DNA of 64,000 nucleotides, from the NCBI GenBank assembly GCA_044222395.1, contig JBGANK010000008.1, positions 1 through 64,000 of the forward strand. Reading direction: 5' to 3'. This DNA comes from JAEUMD01 sp044222395. Lineage in GTDB: Bacteria > Pseudomonadota > Alphaproteobacteria > Rhizobiales > Hyphomicrobiaceae. Position 1 is the stretch's first letter. Each line of letters opens with the position of its first letter. Both the position numbers and the translations under genes were made by a program. Below the pieces are notes generated by a model, which did no database searches, was not told the DNA's origin, and saw only the letters and a program-made list of their open reading frames with translations. Of this stretch, positions 1-6,997 are shown piece by piece.

Positions 1-8
1 GACCCACT

Positions 9-25
9 CCCCGTGAAGGACGGGG
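9..25. terminator. Short GC hairpin downstream of frc
   Basis: A perfect 6-bp inverted repeat (CCCCGT / ACGGGG) with a 5-nt loop lies 13 bases beyond the frc stop codon on the minus strand. There is no T-run, so it is only a possible terminator or RNA-end stabiliser. Confidence 0.3.
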
Positions 26-37
26 AAAGGGAAGGTG

Positions 38-1315
38 CTATTCGGCGGCGGCCTTCTTGGCGGGCTCGGTGGCGCCTGCCGCCTTGATGTCCTTGATTTC
101 GTCCTCGGAGTAGCCGAGCACGTCCCGCAGGATCTCCTCGGTGTGCTCGCCGAGCAGCGGCGAGCGCGTCACCTCGACGGGTGAATCCGACATCTTGATC
201 GGGCAGCCGACCGAGACATAGGTGCCGCGCTGGGGATGCTCCACGTCGACGATGGTGCCCGTCGCGCGCAGGCCCTCGTCCTCCATGATCTCCTTCATCG
301 ACAGGATCGGCCCGACGGGTATGTCGAGCGGATTGCAGATTTCCATGACCTCGTACTTGGTCTTGGTCATCGTCCACTGCTCGATGCGGTTGAAGATCTT
401 GTTGAGCTTGTCGAGACGATGCACCGGCTTGTCGTAGCCGGGCGCGGTCTTCCAGCCGGGCTCGCCGATGACGTCGCAGATCTTCTCCCAGACGGCCGCC
501 TGGGTGATGAAATAGGTGTAGGCGTTGGGGTCGGTCTCCCAGCCCTTGCACTTGAGGATGCGGCCAGGTTGGCCCCCGCCCGAATCGTTGCCCGCGCGCG
601 GCACCGCATCGCCGAACTGGATGCCTTCGCCATACTGCGAATATTCCTTGAGTGGCCCGTGGGAGAGCCGCTGCTGGTCGCGCAGCTTGACGCGGCACAG
701 GTTGAGCACGCCGTCCTGCATCGGCGCCAGCACCTTCTGCCCGCGGCCGGTCTTCTCGCGCTGGAAGAGCGCGGTGACGATGCCCAGTGCCAGATGCAAC
801 CCGGTGCCGCTGTCGCCGATCTGCGCACCGGTGACGAGCGGCAGGCCATCGCGGAAACCGGTCGTCGAGGCGGCACCGCCAGCGCACTGCGCGACGTTCT
901 CGTAGACCTTGCAGTCTGCGTACTTGCCGGGCCCGAAACCCTTCACCGACGCCATGATCATGCGCGGGTTCAATTCCTGGATACGCGCCCAGGTGAAGCC
1001 CATGCGGTCGAGCGCGCCCGGCGCGAAGTTCTCCACCAGCACGTCGCAGGTCTTGATCAGGCGCTCGAGGATCTCCTTCCCCTTCTTGTTCTTGGTATCG
1101 ATGGTGATCGAGCGCTTGTTGTGGTTGAGCATGGTGAAGTAGAGGCTGTCGGCGCCGTGCACGTCGATGAGCTGCTTGCGTGTGGCATCGCCTTCGCCGG
1201 GACGTTCCACCTTGATCACGTCGGCTCCGAACCATGCCAGCAGCTGCGTGCATGTGGGGCCGGATTGGACGTGCGTGAAATCGAGGATCTTCACGCCATC
1301 GAGTGCTTTCACCAT
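38..1315 (-). CDS. frc: Formyl-CoA transferase (CaiB/BaiF class III CoA-transferase)
   Basis: Class III CoA-transferase that moves CoA from formyl-CoA to an acceptor acid (classically oxalate), releasing formate; cytoplasmic. The 425-residue product follows Oxalobacter Frc nearly end to end: N-terminal LDGVKILDFTHVQSGP, NHNKRS near residue 65, VENFAPGALDRMGFTW near 95-109, and the catalytic aspartate in GAQIGDSG at about residue 168 (Asp169 in Oxalobacter). The mobile glycine loop is GGGQPG, and KCKGWETD follows. A good ribosome site (AAGGAAG) precedes the ATG. It lies downstream of the thiamine-diphosphate lyase gene in the same orientation, but two unrelated genes intervene. Frc identity is strong. 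Which acid it activates depends on the unusual lyase next door, so oxalate is likely from the family but not proven. The tail is Ala/Lys rich. Confidence 0.92.
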   Translation of the reverse strand: MVKALDGVKILDFTHVQSGPTCTQLLAWFGADVIKVERPGEGDATRKQLIDVHGADSLYFTMLNHNKRSITIDTKNKKGKEILERLIKTCDVLVENFAPGALDRMGFTWARIQELNPRMIMASVKGFGPGKYADCKVYENVAQCAGGAASTTGFRDGLPLVTGAQIGDSGTGLHLALGIVTALFQREKTGRGQKVLAPMQDGVLNLCRVKLRDQQRLSHGPLKEYSQYGEGIQFGDAVPRAGNDSGGGQPGRILKCKGWETDPNAYTYFITQAAVWEKICDVIGEPGWKTAPGYDKPVHRLDKLNKIFNRIEQWTMTKTKYEVMEICNPLDIPVGPILSMKEIMEDEGLRATGTIVDVEHPQRGTYVSVGCPIKMSDSPVEVTRSPLLGEHTEEILRDVLGYSEDEIKDIKAAGATEPAKKAAAE

Positions 1316-1377
1316 TGATCGACTTCCTTTTCTCGTTGGGCCAGCGCGTCAGGGGGCGAGCGCCGACATGATCATGA

Positions 1378-1938
1378 TCAAAATGTGATGCGACGATAGA
1401 GCCGCGAAACCGGCAGCGACAGATCGACCGATTCGAGCTGTAGCGAGTCGTTCATGAACAAGGTCTCCAGCTGCCACGCATTGCGGCGGCGAAACACCTC
1501 GACCTGAGGCACGTCCTGAGCGATCAACACATACTCCTGGAGGTCGGCAATCGTCCGGTATGCATTGAACTTCTCGGCCCGGTCGTTGCGTTCCGTCGTC
1601 TCCGATAGGACCTCCGCAATGAGTAGTGGGCGCTCACGCCAGTGACGGGCTCGGTCGGTTTCACTGCACGACACCATCACGTCCGGGTAATAGTAGTGCT
1701 CCGCATGGTCGATCATGACCCGCAGCTTCATGCCATGCTCGAAGACCTGGCATTTGTCGGGCAGATGGTTATGCAGATGCACGAACAGATTGCCCGCGAT
1801 GAGATTGTGAGCGTCCGAGCCGCCGACCATTGCATAGAGCACGCCATCGATGAACTCATGGCGCTCGCTCGCCGTCTCCTCGAAAGCGAGGTACTGGTCG
1901 ACCGTCAGACGAGTCGGATGTCGCAGCGCAACGCTCAT
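1378..1938 (-). CDS. Uma2 family (DUF820) PD-(D/E)XK nuclease-like protein
   Basis: A 186-residue protein of the Uma2/DUF820 family, which has a restriction-endonuclease-like fold. It starts with the typical N-terminal LTVDQYLAFEE and GVLYAMVGGSDAHN. The presumed nuclease-core residues are visible as the Asp in YYPDVMVSC, the Glu in IAEVLSETT, and the Lys in the following RAEKFNAYR; the family's EYVLI strand follows. Physiological roles of Uma2 proteins are largely unknown. Its ATG overlaps the stop of the upstream 155-aa gene by four bases (ATGA), so the two are probably translationally coupled. This pair sits between the lyase gene and frc like an inserted cassette. Function in this locus is not evident. 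Confidence 0.85.
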   Translation of the reverse strand: MSVALRHPTRLTVDQYLAFEETASERHEFIDGVLYAMVGGSDAHNLIAGNLFVHLHNHLPDKCQVFEHGMKLRVMIDHAEHYYYPDVMVSCSETDRARHWRERPLLIAEVLSETTERNDRAEKFNAYRTIADLQEYVLIAQDVPQVEVFRRRNAWQLETLFMNDSLQLESVDLSLPVSRLYRRITF

Positions 1939-2402
1939 TTTGAGGCTCGTGTCGGTTTGGCAGTCCGTTGCTCTCTAATCGAGACGACGAACTCCTCGGC
2001 TACGCATTCGAACGTCACATCTTCAAACGAGATGATGAAGTGGCGAAGATCGCTGAATAGTTCAGGACAGTGATTATGGTGAACCCGATTACGGCGCTCC
2101 AAATCGGCAATCCAGTCGGAACCGGTCACCTCCTGAAATCCCCAATGCTCGAGGCCCTTGCCCCAGAGCCTGTGTCCGCTGAGTGCTTCGGCGTTCGGAG
2201 ATCCTAGCGTGAATGCCCGTGGCCGGCAGAACAGGACTTCGACGATCTTGTCGTGAACCGGGCCTACCGGGGCGGTGTGGTAGCTGAGAAGCACACCTTC
2301 GTCTGTGGTTCGTAGCTCTGGCCGCGCGGAAGTTGCTGGCAAAGGAGCCGATTTCAACTCCTTCACCACACACGTTTCCGAACTCGCAGCATCCAGAAGC
2401 AT
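1935..2402 (-). CDS. Hypothetical protein coupled to the Uma2 gene
   Basis: A 155-residue protein that I do not recognise. The start is taken as the ATG six bases after the lyase stop codon; the same reading frame continues upstream, but that part lies antiparallel-frame inside the lyase gene and is not coding. Visible features are an N-terminal Cys-containing stretch, a central GKGLEHWGFQEVTGSDWIADLERRN segment interrupted by no low-complexity sequence, and an acidic/hydrophobic C-terminal part with HFIISFEDVTFECVAEEF. No signal peptide or membrane segment is apparent. It overlaps the Uma2 gene by four bases (ATGA), suggesting the two products work together, possibly as a small accessory or defence pair. 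That role is inference from linkage only. Confidence 0.6.
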   Translation of the reverse strand: MLLDAASSETCVVKELKSAPLPATSARPELRTTDEGVLLSYHTAPVGPVHDKIVEVLFCRPRAFTLGSPNAEALSGHRLWGKGLEHWGFQEVTGSDWIADLERRNRVHHNHCPELFSDLRHFIISFEDVTFECVAEEFVVSIREQRTAKPTRASK

Positions 2403-2407
2403 GACCG

Positions 2408-4165
2408 CTACTTGTACATCGTCTGGTTCTTGGTGCCGGGGGCATATTCTCGAGGATCGATCCAGACGTTGACGACCGCGCACCTGCCCGTCTTGGCGAT
2501 CGCCTCGCGTGCGCGGCGCAGCGCCGGGGCGATGTCCTTCGCATCCCGTACTTCCTCGCCATAGCCGCCGATCATCTCGCCGAACTTGGAGAACGGCACA
2601 TCGCCCAGCTTGTTGCCGATGTCGCCGCGGTTCTCGCCATACTTGGCGATCTGGCCGTAGCGGATCTGGTTCATGGCCGAGTTGTTGCCGACGACCGCGA
2701 GATAGGGTGCACCGAAGCGCTGCGCGGTCTCCATGTCGAAGGCCGTCATGCCGAAGGCGCCATCGCCGTAGAGGCAGACGACCTCCTTGTTGGGGTGCGC
2801 GAGCTTGGAGGCCATGGCAAAGCCGGTGCCGACCCCCAGTGAACCGAGCGCGCCAGGGTCCATCCACTGGCCCGGCCCGCGCGGGCGCACGGCCTGCGCG
2901 GAGATCGTGACGACGTCGCCGCCATCGCCGATGTAAATCGTGTCGTCGCCAAGGAACTCGTTGATCTCCCACGCCAGCCGATAGGGATGGATCGGCGAGG
3001 CGTCGGACTTGAACAGCGGCATCAGCTTGTCGAGCGCGATCGCCTCGGCCTTCCGGAGCTTGGCCATCCATTGCTGCCGCTCCTGACGAGCGCCCTTGTC
3101 GGGTGAGGCTGAGACTGCGGCCGCAACGGCGGACAGGATCGCACCGGGATGGCCGGCGAGGCCCAGGTTGATGTCGCGGTTCTTGCCGACGGTGCGGTAG
3201 TCCATGTCGATCTGCACCAGCGTCGGCACCGAGATGCGCTTGCCATAGCCCATACGGAAATCGAACGGCGTACCGATGATCAGCAGCACGTCGGCGTCCT
3301 TGAAAGCGAGCGTGCGCGTGCGGTCGAAGTGATGCGGATCGTCGGGATGCAGCATGCCGCGGCTGGCACCGTTCAGGTAGGCGGGAATGTCGAGCGCGCG
3401 GACGAAATCGATCGCCTCCTTGTGGCTTCCCGACACGAACACCTGCTGGCCGAACAGCACGGCAGGCCGCTTCGACGAGTTGAGGATCTGCGCCAGCTTC
3501 TCGATGTCGGCCGGGTCGCCGATCGAGCGAACCGAGGCACGATAACTGCCTGGTTTTGGAATGCGCGCCTTGTCGATGTGGACTTCCGCATCGAGGATGT
3601 CGCGCGGGATCTCCAGGTAGGACGGGCCGTAGGCGCCGGCATAGCATTCGCGCGCGGCCATCGAGATCATGTCGGCGATGCGCTCGGTGGAAAAGACGCC
3701 CGACGCGAACTTGGTGATCGGCTTCATCATGTCGACGTGTGGCAGATCCTGCAGCGATCCCATCTTGTGCTGCGTGAGCGAGGACTGGCCGCCGATGTGG
3801 ATGATCGGGCTCTCCGAGCGGAAGGCGGTGGCGACGCCGGTGACAGCGTTGGTGCAGCCAGGCCCCGCGGTCGTGACGACGCAGCCGAGCCTGCCGGTCT
3901 GACGCGCGTAGCCGTCGGCGGCGTGCGCGGCGACCTGCTCGTGGCGCACGTCCACCACCTTGATGCCTTCGTCGATGCAGCCGTCGTAGATGTCGATGAT
4001 GTGGCCGCCGCACAGCGTGAAGATCGTGTCGACACCCTCGTTCTTGAGCGCCTTGGCGACGAGGCGTCCACCTGACACGATATTGGGATCGGAGCTCTTG
4101 CGCTGGAGGGTGTCCTCAGCCGTACTGCTGACCGTATTCGACTGGGCTGCTGCATTGGCCGCCAT
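2408..4165 (-). CDS. Thiamine-diphosphate-dependent 2-hydroxyacyl-CoA lyase / oxalyl-CoA decarboxylase family enzyme (acetolactate-synthase-like)
   Basis: 585-residue ThDP enzyme with the three-domain acetolactate synthase/oxalyl-CoA decarboxylase fold. The activating glutamate is Glu76 (VRHEQ) and the ThDP/Mg motif is GDG at 467-469 to NN at 494-495. Next to frc it would be read as oxalyl-CoA decarboxylase. However, the region where Oxalobacter Oxc has its Tyr-Glu pair reads LQDLPHVDMM, the post-GDG segment reads NNSAMNQIRYGQ instead of the Oxc GIYKG-type loop, and the C-terminus ends in APGTKNQTMYK rather than the Oxc ESGRI lid. It looks closer to proteins called 2-hydroxyacyl-CoA lyase or 'acetolactate synthase-like' (FTLCGGHI near residue 49). 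Expected product in either case is formyl-CoA. A strong AGGAGG at 4175-4180 supports the ATG. It follows the GntR gene by about 70 bases. Confidence 0.85.
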   Translation of the reverse strand: MAANAAAQSNTVSSTAEDTLQRKSSDPNIVSGGRLVAKALKNEGVDTIFTLCGGHIIDIYDGCIDEGIKVVDVRHEQVAAHAADGYARQTGRLGCVVTTAGPGCTNAVTGVATAFRSESPIIHIGGQSSLTQHKMGSLQDLPHVDMMKPITKFASGVFSTERIADMISMAARECYAGAYGPSYLEIPRDILDAEVHIDKARIPKPGSYRASVRSIGDPADIEKLAQILNSSKRPAVLFGQQVFVSGSHKEAIDFVRALDIPAYLNGASRGMLHPDDPHHFDRTRTLAFKDADVLLIIGTPFDFRMGYGKRISVPTLVQIDMDYRTVGKNRDINLGLAGHPGAILSAVAAAVSASPDKGARQERQQWMAKLRKAEAIALDKLMPLFKSDASPIHPYRLAWEINEFLGDDTIYIGDGGDVVTISAQAVRPRGPGQWMDPGALGSLGVGTGFAMASKLAHPNKEVVCLYGDGAFGMTAFDMETAQRFGAPYLAVVGNNSAMNQIRYGQIAKYGENRGDIGNKLGDVPFSKFGEMIGGYGEEVRDAKDIAPALRRAREAIAKTGRCAVVNVWIDPREYAPGTKNQTMYK

Positions 4166-4236
4166 GGGAACGAACCTCCTGTTGGGTGCCTCTCGCCGCT
4201 CCCCTTTCCCGGGATGCGGCCTCTCAACGTCCTTCG

Positions 4237-4923
4237 CTAGGGAATGTCGACGAATTGCTCCACATGCGCGCGTAGTTTCAGTGTGTGCTCGCGAACGAGC
4301 TTCTCAGCGAGATCGGCATCGCGGTTCTCGATCGCCTCGACGATCTTCTTGTGATCGGCGACCGAACGCTTGGCACGATCCTTCTCGAATATGGTGCGAT
4401 TGCGGATTGCGCGAACGTGCATGAACAGGCTGTCGGTGATCTGCTCGATGAGCTGATTGCCGCTGGTGCGGATTATGGCCTGATGGAAGTGGATGTTGGC
4501 ATCGGAGTATTCGCCCATATGTCGGTCGACATCGCTGTAGGGATCGATGAGCTGGTGCAGCTCCTTGAGATCGTGCTCCGTGGCGCGTTCCGCTGCCAGT
4601 CGCGCAGCCATGCTCTCCAATGCCGCCCAGGCCGTGATCATTTCGAGAATCTCGGTCTTGGTTCTGCGGACGATGAAGATGCCGCGCCGCGCGACGACCT
4701 TGACCAGGCCTTCCTGATCGAGCTGCGCCAGAGCTTCGCGCAACGGTGTCCGTGAGATGCCGAAGCGTGCCGACAGGTCACGTTCGTCGAGGCGCAACTC
4801 CGCATTGTCGTCGTAGATGTTCATATTCGCGATGGCCGCCTTGAGCGCGTCATAGGCACGCGTCTTCAGGCTCTGGCTCTCGCCGATCGGAACGATCTTC
4901 AGACTTGTCTTCTGCATGTCCAT
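4237..4923 (-). CDS. GntR family transcriptional regulator, FadR/FCD subfamily
   Basis: A 228-residue regulator with an N-terminal winged helix (about residues 22-85, recognition region ERDLSARFGISRTPLREAL) and a C-terminal FCD ligand domain (about 95-220). The FCD carries the usual metal/ligand-binding Asp/His set, with DANIHFHQAI, SGNQLI and ADHKKIVEAI. FCD domains usually bind small organic acids. The ATG at 4923 is preceded by GGGAGG at ideal spacing; an upstream GTG at 4947 is less likely. It is the first gene of the minus-strand run ahead of the lyase gene and faces the formate dehydrogenase operon, so it is the obvious candidate regulator of both. A 17-bp palindrome about 115 bases upstream overlaps its predicted promoter, suggesting autoregulation. 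Confidence 0.9.
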   Translation of the reverse strand: MDMQKTSLKIVPIGESQSLKTRAYDALKAAIANMNIYDDNAELRLDERDLSARFGISRTPLREALAQLDQEGLVKVVARRGIFIVRRTKTEILEMITAWAALESMAARLAAERATEHDLKELHQLIDPYSDVDRHMGEYSDANIHFHQAIIRTSGNQLIEQITDSLFMHVRAIRNRTIFEKDRAKRSVADHKKIVEAIENRDADLAEKLVREHTLKLRAHVEQFVDIP

Positions 4924-5038
4924 CAGGGGGCCTCCCGCAAGCGACACATCATCCGGCCCATGGCAGGCAAGCGCTCAGATTCGACCGGACCGCACTTAGC
5001 GCACCCTTGGGCGCGCCTTCGTACCACCAGCCCGTATC

Positions 5039-5055
5039 TGGCATACCATATGCCA
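5039..5055. promoter_or_regulatory. Candidate GntR/FCD operator, 17-bp palindrome
   Basis: TGGCATA-CCA-TATGCCA is a perfect 7-bp inverted repeat with a 3-bp spacer. FadR/VanR-type GntR proteins bind palindromes of this size with TGG...CCA ends. It covers the predicted -10 box of the GntR promoter. On the minus strand it contains TGGTATGCCA, which recurs exactly on the plus strand at 5470-5479. Confidence 0.5.
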
Positions 5056-5073
5056 CAGCGACGGAGTCTTCAA
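5045..5073 (-). promoter_or_regulatory. Predicted sigma-70-type promoter of the GntR gene
   Basis: On the minus strand TTGAAG (5073-5068) and TATGGT (5050-5045) are spaced by exactly 17 bases. A start near 5038 would give a leader of about 115 nt to the ATG at 4923. The -10 box lies inside the palindrome at 5039-5055. Confidence 0.5.
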
Positions 5074-5352
5074 TATGGTTCGTAGTCTAATCAGGAAAAT
5101 TTGCGCCGGATATTGCACAAGTCAGGAAGTAGTACGATCTCGCAAAACGTCCGACGCCGGAAGATATCTCGGTTTGAACCTGCGCTCATTTGAGTCAGCA
5201 TCAGCCGCGGATCGACGACGAGCTTGATTCGCAGGAAGCGACTTCGAGGCGCTGAGCTCAACTTGTCGGATGGGCGCACAGGGTTCCAGCTAAAGTGGGC
5301 GAACATGATGTTGCAGGTTTAGACTTGGCTCTGGCGCGATTGTCCGCCTAAA

Positions 5353-5369
5353 TTGTTGGAATACAACAA
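5353..5369. promoter_or_regulatory. Inverted repeat in the divergent intergenic region
   Basis: TTGTTG-GAATA-CAACAA is a perfect 6-bp inverted repeat with a 5-bp spacer, 17 bp in total. It lies midway between the divergent GntR and formate dehydrogenase transcription units. It is a second candidate binding site for a dimeric regulator; no further evidence. Confidence 0.3.
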
Positions 5370-5469
5370 CCGACTACATGATTCTGAAACGGCGGCGACC
5401 GGAGATAGGGCGCGGTCTGATCTTCGCCAAAACGGCTGCAGCCTTTCCTATCCTGGCCGCAAACTTTCG

Positions 5470-5479
5470 TGGTATGCCA
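5470..5479 (+). promoter_or_regulatory. Second copy of the TGGTATGCCA element
   Basis: TGGTATGCCA matches ten of ten bases of the minus-strand half of the 5039-5055 palindrome. It sits inside CGTGG-TATG-CCACG (5468-5481). A weaker inverted copy (TGCCATACC) is at 5518-5526. These could be the operators on the formate dehydrogenase side. Confidence 0.35.
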
Positions 5480-5731
5480 CGGCGTGCACGGCTAGCACGG
5501 CTGCACCGGCCTGGCGGTGCCATACCGGCGCTGCACGGCCGATCGGAAATAGCAGCTGCCGTGCGCATCTTTTGCCATATCCGTTCGGCCAACAGATTCC
5601 ATTGGTCTATCGGCGCTATCGGCCAACCACGTGTATAAGACGCGGGCCAGTCGTTCGCGGTGGCATCAAACGGTGATCAAGAGCAGCACCCGCGCGGCCT
5701 CGAAAGCAGCGCAAGAGCGGAGCACCAAGGA

Positions 5732-6913
5732 ATGAACCTCTACGAGTTCCAGGCCAAGGAACTCTTGTCCCGGTTCTCGATTTCGGTCCCGCGCGGCCGC
5801 ATCACCGACGATTCCGCCGACGCCCGGCGCATCGCTGAGCGCCTGGGCTTCGAGCGATACGTGGTCAAGGCGCAGGTCCAGGCTTCCGACCGCCTGTCGC
5901 TCGGCGGCGTCCGCTTCTCTCTTTCCCCGTCAGGTGTCGCCGCGACGGTGAGCCATCTGCTGCAAACTCAGTTCACCAAGACCGGCGGACCGCTCGGCGC
6001 AGAGCGCGCGCGTTGGATCCTCATCGAGGAAGCGCTGGCTCCGATGCTGCTGATTTACGCGGCAGTCTACCTCGACGCCGCCCGCGGCACCCTGGTCTTG
6101 ATGGCGAGCGCGGCCGGTGGCCATTCGATCGAGCAGCGCGCCGCATCTGACCCCACGCTCATCAAGTGCGTGCCGCTCACCTTGACCGGGGGCGGCGCTA
6201 CCGGTGACTTCCAGGGCCTCGCCGCCGAACTCGGCCTCGGCCAGAAAGTTGCCGAAGAGGCGGCGCGCGTCTTTGAGAAGATGGCCAACATGGCCGTGGC
6301 GCTCGACGCCACGCAGGTGGAGATCAATCCGCTCGCCGTGACCTGGGATGGCGAGATGATCGCCCTCGACGCCAAGGTACGCATCGACGACAATGCACTC
6401 TTCCGTCACCCGGCGTTCGCGGCCATGAGCTCGGCCACCGAGGTCGAGGAGGGCGATCCGGTGGTGCTGGGTGCCGACCGCCACCATATCAACTATCAGC
6501 GCATGGACGGCGACATCGGCGTTGTGGTGAACGGTGCAGGACTGGCGCTGGCGACCATCGACTGTATCGTCGAAGCCGGGGGGCGTCCGGCGAACTTCAT
6601 GGACGTCCGCACCACCGCAAGCAGCCAGGACGTCGCCTACGGGCTCGAGTTGATCGTGTCGAACAAGGCTGTCCGGTCCATCTTCGTCAATGTCCACGGT
6701 GGCGGCATGCAAAGGTGCGATACGATTGCCGAAGGCCTGGGAATAGCCATGCGCAAGACATCGCGGCGACCGCCGCTGGTCATACGCATGGCCGGCAACA
6801 ACGCGACTTATGCGCATACCATACTGGCCAACAATGGCATCCTCTATGCAGCCAGCGACGACATGGGAGAGGCCGCACGCATGGCCGTTGCCGCAGCGCA
6901 ATCGAGCCACTGA
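5732..6913 (+). CDS. Orphan succinyl-CoA synthetase beta-subunit-like protein (ATP-grasp), active-site loops degenerate
   Basis: 393 residues, collinear with SucC/malate-CoA ligase beta from MNLYEFQAKELL onward, which fixes the start. In active homologues this subunit binds nucleotide and Mg and partners a CoA-binding alpha subunit. The Mg ligands are kept: Asn199 in EINP and Asp213 in ALDAK, the same numbers as in E. coli. Lys46 is also kept. The glycine-rich nucleotide loop is lost (AGGRGKAGG becomes ASDRLSLGG, residues 51-59), and the phosphate loop DVGGGA becomes DVRTTA (291-296). No alpha subunit gene is nearby. It heads the formate dehydrogenase operon, 84 bases before the next gene. 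It may be a non-catalytic or re-purposed CoA/nucleotide-binding protein of formyl-CoA metabolism; that is inference. Confidence 0.8.
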   Translation: MNLYEFQAKELLSRFSISVPRGRITDDSADARRIAERLGFERYVVKAQVQASDRLSLGGVRFSLSPSGVAATVSHLLQTQFTKTGGPLGAERARWILIEEALAPMLLIYAAVYLDAARGTLVLMASAAGGHSIEQRAASDPTLIKCVPLTLTGGGATGDFQGLAAELGLGQKVAEEAARVFEKMANMAVALDATQVEINPLAVTWDGEMIALDAKVRIDDNALFRHPAFAAMSSATEVEEGDPVVLGADRHHINYQRMDGDIGVVVNGAGLALATIDCIVEAGGRPANFMDVRTTASSQDVAYGLELIVSNKAVRSIFVNVHGGGMQRCDTIAEGLGIAMRKTSRRPPLVIRMAGNNATYAHTILANNGILYAASDDMGEAARMAVAAAQSSH

Positions 6914-6997
6914 ATTGCAGGAAAGACCGCCCCGATTTGACAACGCGGCAGCACGGTACCAACGAGCAATAAGACCAACAAGAAAAGGACTTGCAGG

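Larger units (their letters stand above)
5056..5731. other. Intergenic region between GntR and the ligase-like gene
   Basis: No convincing gene is seen in these bases; the short frames lack ribosome sites and family resemblance. Besides the elements listed separately it contains a direct repeat CGGCCAAC at 5586-5593 and 5620-5627 (34-bp spacing) with an intervening TTGG. TATAAG at 5634-5639 is a possible -10 box for the plus-strand operon. Confidence 0.5.

Noticed and set aside
1935..4013. A 692-codon minus-strand frame across the lyase gene
   Set aside because: Most of it is the antisense-like shifted frame of the lyase, rich in Arg/His/Pro as expected of GC-rich shadow frames. Only the last 155 codons after the lyase stop look like a protein, and these are annotated separately.
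2408..4165. Direct naming of the lyase as oxc
   Set aside because: Context supports it but active-site landmarks do not; the symbol was left blank.
5660..5731. Longer N-terminus for the SCS-beta-like protein
   Set aside because: The family begins at MNL; the upstream 24 codons have no similarity.
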